Below are positions 11,467-22,181 of a DNA stretch of 64,000 nucleotides, in pieces. Within the stretch, counting starts at the first letter, position 1, and each line of letters begins with the position of its first letter. Below the pieces are notes generated by a model. That model was not told the DNA's origin, did not search any database, and was given only the letters and a program-made list of their open reading frames with translations. The stretch is from contig NW_008806285.1 of the NCBI RefSeq assembly GCF_000400465.1, positions 62,001 to 126,000 on the forward strand. The letters are read 5' to 3'. The translations under genes were made by a program, and so were the position numbers. This stretch comes from Wallemia ichthyophaga EXF-994. Its lineage: Eukaryota > Basidiomycota > Wallemiomycetes > Wallemiales > Wallemiaceae.

Positions 11467-13947
11467 ATGTCATTTGAATTGATAATTCCAACAGCAACGA
11501 AGGATGTTCCATATGGTGCTATCGGTATAGCCCATTATCTATCCACAAACGCTGATCCTGCGTGCTCCCCATTCGAGTACTCCCATGTAGATGTACACAC
11601 GGATTTCAGCGACGACGCCAAAGCGGCTACCTTCAAATCCGCAGATGGCGCCCAAGTCACTGATCTCCACACTATTCTTTCAGTCTTGGCCCACGCTGGT
11701 AACATCTCAGGCCAGTCGGAGGACAAGGGCTTAGTCGAGGCTTATGTCAGCGACGCAGCGGCTATGTCCAAGCAATCATTCCCTCAGCTGACGCAATCAC
11801 TCAACAAGCTCGATGATATTCTCTTTCTCCATGCGTTCCTCGTTGGATACGCACCAACTGTTGCTGATTTTGCTATTTGGAGTTCAATCAAGTGTGAGTG
11901 CGGTTAGGTAGTCGTGGCACGTCGCTAAATGTGCTTCTAAGCCTCATCACTCGCTCTCGGCATTCTCAAGAAGAATCAGCACCAAAATGTTGTCAGATTC
12001 CTTTCCTTCTTCGACACTCTCGCTCAGCCAGCGTTGCAAGCCCACGCAGCAGCCAAGTCTAAGAAGGCGTCTACCAAGACGGCCTCTGGTGGTTTCAGTA
12101 TGGGTTTGAAGAACGCAGAGCAAGGCAAGGTTGTCACTCGTTTCCCACCAGAACCCTCTGGATACTTGCACATTGGTCACGTAAAGGCAGCTATGCTCAA
12201 CGACTACTTTGCCAAGATGTACAATGGCACGCTGCGCATCAGACTCGATGACACCAACCCTGTCAAAGAGGACACAGAGTACCAAGACGTGATTTTAGAA
12301 GATCTCAAAATGATGGGTATCACATCTAAGCTGGTTACCTTCACTTCCGACTACTTTCAACTCCTCTACGACAAGGCTATCGAGCTTATCAAACTCGGTA
12401 AGGCATACGCAGACGACACACCTGCAGAGGAGCTCAAAGCACAGAGATTCAACCGCCAGCCTTCAAAGCACCGCGATATGCCAGTCGATGAGGTACTCAA
12501 GCATTTTGAGGAGATGAGCAAGGGTACAGAAGAAGGCAACCGCTGGGTCCTTCGCGCTAAGATCAACTATGCAAGCGATATAGGCACGATGCGTGATCCT
12601 AACATCTACAGAGTGGTGCCACACGCTGACCACCACCGCACGGGTAAGCAGTGGAAGGTATACCCACTCTACGACTTCTGCATGCCGATAATAGATTCCG
12701 TGGAGGGTGTGACCCATGCACTTCGTTCGAACGAATACCACGAGCGTAATCCACTGTACAACTGGATCGTCGATACGCTCTCCATGCGCAGAGCTGAAAT
12801 TTGGGACTTTGGAAGAATGAACTTCACCTACACTCTACTTTCTAAGCGCAAACTGGGTAAACTCGTTGAAGCTGGTAGTGTGAAAGGTTGGGATGACCCT
12901 CGCTTCGCTACTGTTAGGGGTATTTTGCGCAGAGGTATGACTGTCGATACACTGCGCGAATTCATCCTTCTACAGGGTCCATCACAGAGCGTCGTCAACC
13001 TCCAATGGGACCAGATCTGGTCTATGAATAAGCAGCGTATTGATCCCGTCATTCCACGTTTCACAGCTTGCGAGAAAAAGCATCTCGTAAAGGCTGTTGT
13101 GAATGGCGCCCCATCGTCTATCGAATACAAGGAGCTTCCTCGCCATGCTAAGAACAATGATCTCGGTACGAAGAAGGTTGCTTTCTCTAACGAGGTTTAC
13201 ATGGACCAGGAAGACGCACAGTCGTTCGCCGATGGCGAAGAAATCACCATGATGGCCTGGGGTAACGCTTTCGTTAAGGCGAAGGAGGTAAATAGTGAGG
13301 GAATGGTCACTGGACTCACCCTCGATCTGCACTTGGAGGGTGACTTTAAGAAGACTAAGAAGAAGGTGACGTGGTTGTCCGCTAAGAATGATTTCGTTGG
13401 CGTTAAGCTGATGGACTACGATTATCTCATCAACAAACCTCGTTTGGAGGAAAGCGACAACTTAGACGATTTCCTCACTCCTGTCACAGAATTCGTCACG
13501 GATGCTGTCACCGATTCTAACATCAAGTCACTCAACAAAGGCGATCGCTTCCAGTTCGAGAGAAAGGGTTACTTTATTGTGGATGCTGTCAAGGAAGATG
13601 GCACATACGAACTGATAAAAATCCCAGACGGCAGGGTGGCATCGACTATTAGCAAGGGTGATGAGAAGGCGCAAGCTAAGCAGGCTGCGCAGCCCAAGAG
13701 AGATAAGAGGGAGAAGAAGGAGAAGGGTAAAGAGGGTAACGCTGGCAAGGCAGGTAAGGCGCCTTCTGTCACCGACATTGCACCTTCACAGGCAATTGAG
13801 TACCTCAGTCTGAGCGACAAGAATGATGGCTTTGAGATACCTGTCAAGAGCAAGATGTACAATGTCGGTAGTGTTTTTGGAGATGAAAAGGTGGACACCA
13901 ATGTCAAGACGGACATGTACAAGGTGGATCCAATTTACAAGCACTAG
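11467..13947 (+). CDS. GUS1: Glutamyl-tRNA synthetase, cytosolic
   Basis: Charges tRNA-Glu with glutamate. Exons 11467-11893 and 11942-13947 give 810 aa. Residues 1 to about 190 form a GST-like N-terminal domain, which in yeast docks on Arc1. The class I catalytic core begins at about residue 215 with RFPPEPSGYLHIGHVKAA, containing the HIGH signature, and includes the KMSKS-like loop LLSKRKLGKL. The beta-barrel anticodon-binding region follows. A lysine-rich stretch at about 13650-13760 and a roughly 60-residue tail extend the C-terminus. The intron (11894-11941) has GTGAGT and CTAAG ends. It ends 114 bp from the convergent porin gene. Confidence 0.95.
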
Positions 13948-14061
13948 ACGGGCCATTAGCAGGGGAACTTGTAAGAGACACGATAAAGAGCTATTCAAAA
14001 GAACATCATTTATAGGATATGATCATGACATGAAATTGGTGATTGATAATAATCTCAAATT

Positions 14062-14995
14062 TTAAGACTCGAAAGTGAATGCAGCGCCGATCTTGTGAGC
14101 TGAAGGACCAGCCGAAGTGTCGTTGAGGCGTTGGGTGTCGAGAGCGAGACCGAAAGAGGCCTTAACGCCTGGACGGAGAGCTTGAGTGTAGCCGAGGGCG
14201 AGGATACCAGCGTTGTTAATCTTGCTCTTGACAAAGGCAGCGTTGTCGAGGTAAGTCTTAGCGCCGACTTCGAGGTTGACGTTGGAAGGACCAATCTTGG
14301 TGTCGTAGATGGCCTTGGCGCCAGCTTCGACGTCGCGGCTGACTCTGTGGTAGTAAGAAGCGGCGAAGACGTTGAGGTTGTTGAGACCGTGGAGGGTGAC
14401 AGCATACTCAGGGGCCGAGTAACCAACAGCAGCAGCGTATTTGCTGATCTTGCCGTCTTGAACCGAGTAAGAAGTCTCGGCACCAGCGAGTAAACCGTCC
14501 TTGCCGACGACCGAGTCGAGGGTGAAAGTAGGACCCTTGAAAACATCCAAGAAGGCGCGGCCGTGGAGACCTGGTTGCTTGAAAATGGCGCCTGCGAGTG
14601 CAGACTTACCACCGCCTTGAGGAAGGAGAGAAGATTGAATGTCGAGCTTAAGGCCCTTTGCGATGTTGTTCTCTAATTCTAATTGAGATTTGAGGACATT
14701 TGAGGTGGTCCACGCTTGAGTGAAGATGACGCCTTTGGAAGCATCAACGTATTTGCCTTCAATGTCGCCGTTGATGTTTGCAGATTTTGAGTCACGGAGA
14801 CCAGAAACCTTGAAAGAGACATTTGAAGGGGTCTTGGTCTTTACTTCTAATTGAGTGCCGTTGATTGGGAAATCCTTGCTGAGGAGGTCGTTGGCTGATT
14901 TGCCGAGATCCTTGGGGAGTGTGAGTGGGGTAGATAAGTATAAAATATATATAATACCTTCCAGGATGGTGGTACTGCTGCTGGTGCTGACATCT
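14062..14995 (-). CDS. POR1: Mitochondrial outer-membrane porin (VDAC)
   Basis: Voltage-dependent anion channel, the metabolite pore of the mitochondrial outer membrane. Exons 14995-14960 (12 codons) and 14910-14062 give 294 aa, close to the usual 283-295. After the short first exon (MSAPAAVPPSWK) comes DLGKSANDLLSKDFP, the family N-terminal helix, then alternating beta strands such as TQLEVKTKTPSNVSFKV. The C-terminal region GVKASFGLALDTQRL and the final HKIGAAFTFES are VDAC-like. Strong codon bias suggests high expression and leaves long open frames on the opposite strand and in shifted frames, which I regard as shadows. Confidence 0.93.
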
Positions 14996-15158
14996 TTCTT
15001 GTTTTGTTGGTCGTAGTGTTTGAACCAGCGGAATCGATCAAGGCGTGAGATTATTCATTTAAAATTTGATTATTTAATTGTACAAGGTAAAATATTTTAA
15101 ATATATATTTTAAATATGTATTTTAATTTATCGGCTGCCCAATTCTCGGTCTTCTTGC

Positions 15159-16433
15159 ATGACACGGCAGTACAATCTCGATGAAATAGCATCTTTGGAT
15201 TACCTACTAACTTATTACGTTGTACAGATTTCAGGTAGTGTTGGACACCTCTTCTTACTCCTCCTCACCATCATTTCCCGCTCCATACATCACAACGGGG
15301 TTATTATCAACTTCTACTTGATATTCAGCTTTACGCTGTGGATAGATGCTATTCTATTGTACACCGGTCACCTCACTTCCCAAACCCACCAAATCCCCCC
15401 TTCAATACGCATCATTAACTCCAGTATCAGGTGGGTTAGTCCACTCGGGTGATTTCGGTAATCTCGCTAAACATTTCCACACAGAATGACAGGAATGCTA
15501 GCCAACACCTGCACAACCCTTACTGTCGTCTTTAGGCTTTTCATAAGCGTTAACACCGCTCTCAGTACTCGCCTCGCTAAAATTTTATCCAAGATCTCAG
15601 ACACTATCTTGATTTTAGTTCCTTGGGTGTTGAGTATGCCATTCTTCATCGCTTATTTAGCACGCACTATTCCACACCCAGATTTAGTCATCCGAACGCC
15701 CTATTTCTGTGACTACAATGGTAGTGTGTTGAATAAAGTCGTTACCAACCTCACTCTGGCACTAATGTGTCTGATACTGGTGCTGGCAATACTCACCGCT
15801 ATTCTCCTCATCAAACTCCGTTCAAGTCAGCACGGTTTGGTGTACGTGAAAACATCAATCGACGTTGTCCTCGGTTGTCGCATACTTCTCTTCCTCGTCT
15901 ACTCACTCACTACGGTGGTTGTACTAAGCGGTACGCTTAACGACGCTTGGGGGAGTTTCAGCGATGGCCCCACCCTCGCTTTCGGTTTGACCGGTTTCTG
16001 GGCTTTCCTCTTGTTCTTTATTCAACCAGACACCTTCAACGCTATTATGACTTGCTTCGGGCTTAGAAAGTCGCGGAATAGACAGAGACGCCCCTCCTTC
16101 CTCTCTGTCAGCGCTAGTCGACCACGGGGAACTGAGCGGCATGAATTCGACGGGAATTTAACTTTCAATGGGAGTCTAAATGTTCGGAGTAGTGGGAGTG
16201 ATGAATGTGGGGATGTCAATGGCTGGGTTGATAAACGGCGGCTTGACAATGCTGATTCAAGGTGTTTAGGCGGTGGCAGTAGTAGGTGTAGCTCAAGTAG
16301 CTCGAGTACGACACACACGACACACACGACACATACAACACATACAACTCACACAACTAATACGGATACCTACCCAAATATTTTCACTGAAATACACACT
16401 CACAAAAACACAGACAGCGATACGTCGCATTAA
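15159..16433 (+). CDS. Seven-transmembrane receptor-like protein
   Basis: Exons 15159-15430 and 15485-16433 give 406 aa. Seven hydrophobic segments can be counted: around QISGSVGHLFLLLLTII, NFYLIFSFTLWIDAILL, TVVFRLFISV, ILILVPWVLSMPFFIAY, LALMCLILVLAILTAILLI, ILLFLVYSLTTVVVLS and FGLTGFWAFLLFF. This fits a fungal G-protein-coupled-receptor-like topology with the N-terminus outside. The roughly 130-residue cytosolic tail is rich in Ser, Arg and Gly and ends in Thr-Thr-His repeats encoded by an ACACACGAC-type minisatellite. The ligand is unknown and I cannot place it in a named GPCR class; a transporter or sensor protein is possible. Confidence 0.7.
16290..16362 (+). repeat. ACACACGAC-type minisatellite inside a coding region
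   Basis: Tandem, slightly diverged nine-base units encode a Thr-Thr-His repeat in the cytosolic tail of the receptor-like protein. Length variation would stay in frame. Confidence 0.7.
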
Positions 16434-16833
16434 GGTTGACATGTACTTGTACTTCTATATTTACTAACAGCATACATTGTATTAATAGACGCGCTTATAG
16501 ATATTCTAATAGGCTTTGTCCGCTGCTTCTGGGACCAACTAAAACAAGGTCACTTTGGAGAAAAATTCACCTCTCCCACTATAATAGATAAGCTCATTGA
16601 TCCTGCTTTCAATGTTAAATTTAAGAATCACCCGCCCCGGAACCCAACTTAGGCTTTCGAAGAATCAAGCTTACGCTTCTTGGTTTATCTTACGTAACAA
16701 GATGTTTAGAGAGGGATTTGCAGCAATCTCTGTAATTTCATGGCACACACGCCAAATACGACATATGAACAAATATATTCCACGGACTTTTATTCATTTC
16801 TCGCATCCCACGACCCCTAGTTCCCACACAATC

Positions 16834-17426
16834 ATGTCAAATTCTGAATTCTACAATCTCAGCGCAGAGAAACCAAACGGCGAAGAATACAAGTTTGATA
16901 GTTTAAAGGATAAGGTCGTGCTTATTGTGAACACAGCGAGTGAGTTAATGTCACCGGTTATATCACACGGTTCTAAGCGTGGTACACACCAGGCAAATGC
17001 GGCTTCACGCCACAGTACACGGGACTTGAAGAATTGCACAACGCTTACAAAGACAGGGGATTGGTAGTGTGAGTGGTGTGACGTCGTCGTTGTCAATCCC
17101 CGCTAACGACGCACGACGCAAATAGCCTTGGATTCCCTTGCAATCAGTTCGGTGGACAAGAGCCAGGCAGTGACAGCGATATTGACAACTTCTGTAAGAT
17201 CAATCACGGTGTTTCGTTCCAGCTTTTCAAGAAATCAGACGTCAATGGTGATAATACGAATGAGGTTTTCAGATGGCTTAAAGAAAAGAAGCCACAGCTT
17301 ATGATGGGCAGAATCAAGTGGAACTTTGAGAAATTCCTCATCGATAAGCAGGGAAATGTCGTCAATAGATACTCATCCATGTCTAAGCCAAGTGAAATAG
17401 CTAAAGATGTTGAGAAACTCGTCTAA
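16834..17426 (+). CDS. Glutathione peroxidase, cysteine type
   Basis: Thiol peroxidase that reduces hydroperoxides, usually using thioredoxin in fungi. Exons 16834-16939, 16993-17068 and 17126-17426 give 160 aa, the typical length. All family motifs are present: [17 protein letters not shown] with a catalytic Cys rather than selenocysteine, [13 protein letters not shown], and the Trp motif KWNFEKFLI. The frame stays open upstream of ATG 16834. The in-frame ATG at 16765 would add 23 residues (MNKYIPRTFIHFSHPTTPSS and three more), which are basic, rich in Ser/Thr and lack acidic residues, like a mitochondrial presequence. Dual starts giving cytosolic and mitochondrial forms are therefore possible. 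Confidence 0.92.
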
Positions 17427-17534
17427 CAATTCATTTTATTCAAATACATTTCTTACTTTAAAGTGAAAATTTTTACAAAGTGAATGACGCGATGAATATC
17501 AAATATCTTGGAATACGTCATTCATCATCGCATC

Positions 17535-18488
17535 ATGATCAAAGTACTCGTTACAGGCGCAACAGGTTTGCTAGGCAGAGCAATTATGCACAACCTCCGC
17601 GCGGACAGCTCTGTCCAAGTATTAGGATTGGGTTATAGTAGAGTTGGTGAAGGTGTTATCAAATGCGATATCACAAATCACGACGAGTTGAAGGGTGTCG
17701 TAGAGCATCACTCACCAGATGTAATCATCCACGCCGCTGCTGAAAGGCGTCCAGATGTCGCAGCGAATGATCCTGCAGCGACGGAGCACCTCAACGTGGC
17801 TGTTTCAGCAAACGTGGCTGGTTTAGCGAGGAGTGTAAAGGCAGCACTCATCTATATATCCACTGATTACGTGTAAGTGGGGGTATTTGTCGGTATCCAC
17901 TCAATTGCTCAATTAAAATCACTCAGCTTCGACGGCACTAAACCGCCATATGAGGTCACTGACACACCAAACCCACTCAATCTCTACGGCAAGACTAAGC
18001 TGGCTGGCGAGAAGGCAGTGCATGAGAATAATCAAAGGTCAATCGTCGTCAGAGTCCCTGTTCTTTATGGCAAAGTAGAGAACAACAAGGAGAGCGCTGT
18101 GACGGTACTCATTGATGGCGTTAAAGATAGTTTGAACGCTCCAAAGAAGTTTGAGCATTTGTCGAAGCGTTTCCCAACCCACGTTGAGAATGTTGCTCAA
18201 GCGTTGAATGCCTTGTCAAAATGGGTTGCTAGTGCCGACAATATCACTCCTATTATCCATTACACTTCAACAGAAGGTTATACGAAATATGAAATGGCAT
18301 GTATCTTTGCGGATATACTGGGAATTCCAAGAAATGGATTAATCGCTGATACTCAAGAGCCTCAAGGTGCAGCTGCTGTCAGTCGTCCAAAAGACTGCCA
18401 GCTTTCGAGAAACAAGTTGGACGATCTCAATTTGGACATGAAAGAGGACGTGCACTTTGTGGAGTTTTTCAAATCTCAATTGTTATAG
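17535..18488 (+). CDS. RmlD/MAT2B-like NAD(P)-binding reductase (short-chain, extended type)
   Basis: Exons 17535-17872 and 17927-18488 give 299 aa. The N-terminus has the Rossmann motif VTGATGLLG, then HAAAERRPDVA, STDYVFDGTKPPYEV and the active-site YGKTKLAGEK (YxxxK). This is the pattern of dTDP-4-dehydrorhamnose reductase (RmlD) and of eukaryotic methionine adenosyltransferase beta subunits (MAT2B), which lack the sugar reductase role. In fungi a MAT2B-like regulatory role is more plausible, but the substrate cannot be told from sequence. An in-frame ATG at 17508 would add nine residues; ATG 17535 places the Rossmann fold at the very N-terminus as usual. Confidence 0.8.
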
Positions 18489-18641
18489 ATTCTCATAAGC
18501 TATTATAAGCTACCATAAACTATTTCGCACGATATATTCCATTTTAGGTTTTTATTATTTTCATTTTAATTCAAATTCCAAAACCCTTTTTAGGTGCGCT
18601 TACGTTCTGTTTCTGAGCCGTCGACACTAAAAATACGCGAT

Positions 18642-19490
18642 ATGAAATTATTGGGAGCAGCAGCAGCAGCAGCAGCAGTGGCACTATTCGCACCAGCATA
18701 CGCGGCAGAAGAGGATATCTACGGTACCTGGTCGTCTGGTTCTGGCGGTGTACAGACAGGTGAAGGATTCTGTACGCCACAAGAGTACAGCTTCAATATC
18801 CCAAACACCACAGGAACGAGCTACTCGTTTACTGAAGATGGCTACTATGAGGAAGCTTCTTACAAGTTCAGATCAAACGCAACTCATCCACAATGCATAC
18901 AAGCAGTCCTCACTTGGCAGCACGGTAGATATGAGTTTTACGATCATGAGGATATGCAAGGTATTAAGACTACTCCTTTCTCTGCAGATGGTCGCGTTCA
19001 AGTTGAGGATCCATGTGCAGCGAGCAGCAACATACTCAGCACAACCAGTTTCAACCACACTTTCGTTAAATACCTCCCATTCGATGATCCCGTTAAGAAT
19101 ATAAAGGCTCTCCAGCTCTACGACTTTGACGGCTCCGAGTTGGCTCCGTTGTACCTCATTAGTCGCCAACCAAACATGCTGCCTACTAGCCCAATCAGCA
19201 CCCAATACTCTAAGAGAAGCAAGAGAAGCACAGATGAGCCAGTAGAGGGTGATGTGGATGCGGATATGCAGAATATACTCGCAACTCCTTCTTTGGAGAG
19301 AAGGAAAGGTGGTGGTGGTAAAGGAGGCGGTGGTGGTAGAGTAAGCAGCGGTGGTGGTAAAGTGAGCAGCGGTGGAGCGGGCCGTGGCGCTAATGTTACC
19401 TCTGGCAATCACTCTTCTGCTGTTTCGAATACCCTCCCTATCTCACTCGCTGCCTTGGTCATTGTCGCGGCAAGCATAGCTATCGTATGA
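18642..19490 (+). CDS. ROT1: ROT1-like ER protein (cell wall and protein folding)
   Basis: A 282-residue single-exon gene with an Ala-rich signal peptide (residues 1-19), followed by the Rot1 core: IYGTWSSGSGGVQTGEGFC, YSFTEDGYYEEASYKF, PQCIQAVLTWQHG and DGRVQVEDPC. In yeast Rot1 is an ER membrane chaperone needed for beta-1,6-glucan synthesis and glycoprotein folding. After the core come a dibasic stretch (YSKRSKRS), a Gly/Ser/Lys low-complexity linker and a C-terminal hydrophobic helix that could be a tail anchor or GPI signal. The poly-Ala signal comes from a GCA repeat around 18655-18680. The long linker is unusual for this family. Confidence 0.87.
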   Translation: MKLLGAAAAAAAVALFAPAYAAEEDIYGTWSSGSGGVQTGEGFCTPQEYSFNIPNTTGTSYSFTEDGYYEEASYKFRSNATHPQCIQAVLTWQHGRYEFYDHEDMQGIKTTPFSADGRVQVEDPCAASSNILSTTSFNHTFVKYLPFDDPVKNIKALQLYDFDGSELAPLYLISRQPNMLPTSPISTQYSKRSKRSTDEPVEGDVDADMQNILATPSLERRKGGGGKGGGGGRVSSGGGKVSSGGAGRGANVTSGNHSSAVSNTLPISLAALVIVAASIAIV

Positions 19491-19754
19491 TAAGTCATGT
19501 GCGAGCGTTGTGCGTTGTGTGTCTTACTCAAACACCCAACCTTACCTAAAACATTGTAATATTTTCATTTATTCATCCTGGACATTATCACCTGGTTCGC
19601 CTGAAACAGTCGCCACTAAGAAAACAAAATAAGTAGAAGCGCTAGCAGCAGCGGCAGCAGCAGCAGCACGCTGAAAACAGCACCTTCAGTCAACATATAT
19701 ACGTCCTCATCTAGCGCTTTCGATCCGTTCACTGCATACGCTCCTGATATACAA

Positions 19755-20343
19755 ATGAGCGTACACGCCACGCCGATGCTGAGCGATACGATCGATACGA
19801 TGCGAGTGGATATACTGCAGAACAACGAAGAAATAGCAGTGCTGCACTTGTCTATCACGCGCTTACCTCTATCGTGTAGTAAACGTGATGACCTCGTGGA
19901 GCAGGAGCTGGACATCCTCCCAAGCGATGCCAACATTCGCCTGTCTAACAAGAGTCCACTAGAGCTCGCATGTGGGAAAATGCCCCCCGTCAGTTACGTC
20001 GGGGGCAGGGTGAGTGGGAGTTAAGTGTGAAATTTTTCTGTCTCATCACATCAAACAGATCAGATCACAAGGCGCGCTGCACCCGTATGCAGTGTTTGAG
20101 AGCAGGCGCGGTAGTTTGTTTAGAGGACAACTTGCAGGTAATCGCGTTAAGCATCAGATATCCATCCTCGACGATAGTAGGGTTTCCCCGATTACCTCAT
20201 TCGTTCTTATCATCGCTAACCAGGCTAAACACTGCTGCGTGTGGAGCAGGAATCTTGATGGTCTGGCTAAGCGGTACGATCTCACTCAATATCATAAGTC
20301 TCAGGGTATGATCTTCAACCCTGCCGGAGCAGCTGGTGGATGA
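19755..20343 (+). CDS. Unknown protein, paralog A of an inverted pair
   Basis: Exons 19755-20009 and 20059-20343 give 179 aa. The C-terminal part resembles the neighbouring minus-strand gene at 20499-21119. Both contain a hydrophobic segment of the form F(V/I)L(I/L)(I/V)A, a Trp, and then LDGLA(K/E)R(Y/H)DL followed by QY and GM. Both also share an IR(S/T) start with an E(S/R)RR-like motif about 15 residues later. The frame is open upstream of ATG 19755 back to about 19620, including a Ser repeat from an AGC tract, so the true start may be an upstream exon. I recognise no family. An antisense frame at 19616-19951 with a poly-Leu tail is probably a shadow of the AGC tract. Confidence 0.5.
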
Positions 20344-20498
20344 TCATGGCTGCGGCTAGTCGATTGTCGCTAGTCACACAACACATATCACTGCAATGCA
20401 AATGCAACGTAACGTTACCTATACTCTAGCTTTTCATGTAACCTTAATGCTCTTAGAAACTATCTGCTGCACGTCAGTTTGACATCACGCTAAACCCC

Positions 20499-21119
20499 TC
20501 ACCTACTTGGTGCCTGCTCATTCACCACCATCCCCAGCCGCTTGTCGTACTGCATGAGATCGTGCCGCTCGGCCAGCCCGTCGAGGCGCTTGCACCAGAC
20601 GACGCGGGTGAAAATACGCGCGGCAACGAGCAGAATAAAAGCAGGGAGAACGTAGCATTGCTGCGATGTCTGCAAGTAGGTGTGCAAGTGCAATCCCAGC
20701 CTAGTTCTGCGTTCGCAGTACAGTGCAACTACGTTATGATCAGGTGTGCGTATCTCGTTTCCAATGCAATGTAGTTTCACTTTTTCGTCTCCGATTCCGT
20801 CTGGCTGCAGCTGCAGCGACAACACCTCCCCACTGCCATTGCCTTGGCCACATACAGCACCCACGGCGACAGAGTACGAGTGCACAGTCTGTCTGAGTAG
20901 GTGCTGCCGCATGTACAGCTCTCCTTCCTCAGTGATAGTGTGGGCTATTGTCGCCACTATTCTTCCATTCTGCTTTATACGCACCACAAACTCCTCTTGG
21001 TCGTATTCACAGTGTATGTTGCACTCAGGTATCGCAGCATTCGCCGCGTCTAGCCCATCGCCTCGCCTCCATCGACTGCTCCCATTGTTGCACTGGGACA
21101 CTATCGCAAACGACGTCAT
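20499..21119 (-). CDS. Unknown single-pass membrane protein, paralog B of an inverted pair
   Basis: A single frame of 206 aa. The N-terminal two thirds looks soluble and beta-rich, with a run EFVVRIKQNGRIVATIAH. One hydrophobic helix follows near residue 160 (CYVLPAFILLVAARIF). The conserved tail WCKRLDGLAERHDLMQY is shared with paralog A, which lies tail-to-tail 155 bp away. The hydrophobic segment next to a conserved basic cytosolic tail suggests a C-terminal membrane anchor. No signal peptide is seen. I do not recognise a family. The shared tail makes it likely that both genes are real. Confidence 0.6.
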   Translation of the reverse strand: MTSFAIVSQCNNGSSRWRRGDGLDAANAAIPECNIHCEYDQEEFVVRIKQNGRIVATIAHTITEEGELYMRQHLLRQTVHSYSVAVGAVCGQGNGSGEVLSLQLQPDGIGDEKVKLHCIGNEIRTPDHNVVALYCERRTRLGLHLHTYLQTSQQCYVLPAFILLVAARIFTRVVWCKRLDGLAERHDLMQYDKRLGMVVNEQAPSR

Positions 21120-21173
21120 GGAGGATGAATAAGTTAATTTAAGCGTTTTATCAATTTAGTCGCTTTAGTCACT

Positions 21174-22181
21174 CTAGTCTACAGTCACGACAATCTTGCC
21201 CGTGTTCTCGTTAGCCGCCATGCAGTCATGCGCCAGTGCGATCTGTTTCCAGCTGAACACGCTGTGTATTCTCAACTCGAGGTCCTTGCCGACTTTGTCG
21301 AGAGCTGCCTTTCTGAAGTCGTTAAGGAGGTCTCCCTGATACTCTGCGCTCCTAGATCTGAGCGTGCTGCCCTGTATGCAGAGTCTCTTGAAGATAATAG
21401 GTCCTACATTAACCTCGCTGGCGACCATACCAGACATAACGCCAAGGAGGACGATGCGTGCATCTTTACCGGCAGCGTTAATGTTGGCGTTCAAGTAAGA
21501 CTGACCGACCATATCGACGATGACGTCGACGCCTTTGTTATCAGTGTGAGCCAGCACCTCTTTATCGAAGCTCTGCGTGCGGTAGTTGATGCCATGTGTA
21601 GCGCCCATTGGGAGACCTTTGACAGCGTCTATCTTAGCGTCTGATCCAGCCGTAGCGAAGACACGCCTAGCGCCGTAATGTCTGGCCAGCTGAATAGCAG
21701 CCATGCCCACACCGCTCGCGCCGGCATGTATGAGCACATCGTCGCCCGCCTTGATACGTCCTATGGTCGACAGAGCCTGGTGCGCAGTGAGGTAATTCTC
21801 GCAGATAGCCGCACACTGGACGTGCGTGAGGTGGGTTGGTTTGCGCAGGATCATGTGCGCGTCGACGGCTATATACTCGGCATATGCCCCGCCATAAGCT
21901 AAGCCAAACACCTCGTCGTCGATTTTCCACTCAGCACTCTGGTTCGCGTCGACTACTACGCCCGAGAACTCCACACCGAGCGTCTTGGGCGCCTGCGGCG
22001 GCAGCGGATACATACCCTTTGCTTGGAGCAGATCCATGCGGTTCACGCCGAACGCAACGACTTTGACAAGCACCTGTGTCGCGCTGAGAGCGGGTTGCGG
22101 CGTGACCTGGATCTTGAGATCAGAGCTGCTGTTCGCAACGTCGTTCGGCGTGTCTATCACAACTGATTTCATAGTGGCCAT
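21174..22181 (-). CDS. NADPH:quinone oxidoreductase-like MDR enzyme (zinc-free)
   Basis: A 335-residue medium-chain dehydrogenase/reductase of the quinone oxidoreductase (QOR/PIG3) type. Visible motifs are NRMDLLQAKGMYPLPP and LGVEFSGVV in the substrate domain, then HAGASGVGMAAIQLA, the nucleotide-binding loop, and GSDAKIDAVKGLGA-like positioning afterwards. The Cys cluster of structural zinc in alcohol dehydrogenases is absent, which supports a zinc-free quinone or enone reductase. It probably detoxifies reactive carbonyls or quinones in the cytosol. The upstream gap to CsbD-like gene 1 is 453 bp, large for this window. Confidence 0.9.
   Translation of the reverse strand: MATMKSVVIDTPNDVANSSSDLKIQVTPQPALSATQVLVKVVAFGVNRMDLLQAKGMYPLPPQAPKTLGVEFSGVVVDANQSAEWKIDDEVFGLAYGGAYAEYIAVDAHMILRKPTHLTHVQCAAICENYLTAHQALSTIGRIKAGDDVLIHAGASGVGMAAIQLARHYGARRVFATAGSDAKIDAVKGLPMGATHGINYRTQSFDKEVLAHTDNKGVDVIVDMVGQSYLNANINAAGKDARIVLLGVMSGMVASEVNVGPIIFKRLCIQGSTLRSRSAEYQGDLLNDFRKAALDKVGKDLELRIHSVFSWKQIALAHDCMAANENTGKIVVTVD

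Noticed and set aside
14055-14612. Long open frames of 185 and 120 codons overlapping the porin gene in a shifted frame and antisense
   Set aside because: They lie on top of the well-identified VDAC gene, are rich in Ser/Thr/Leu or Val/Glu as expected from frame shifts of its biased codons, and have no family features.
19575-19600. GGTTCGCC resembling a tRNA B box
   Set aside because: No A box, acceptor stem or clover-leaf could be paired around it.
19616-19951. Minus-strand frame ending in a poly-Leu hydrophobic tail
   Set aside because: The leucine run is the antisense of an AGC/GCA repeat, and the frame is antisense to paralog A, whose protein shares a conserved tail with a neighbour.
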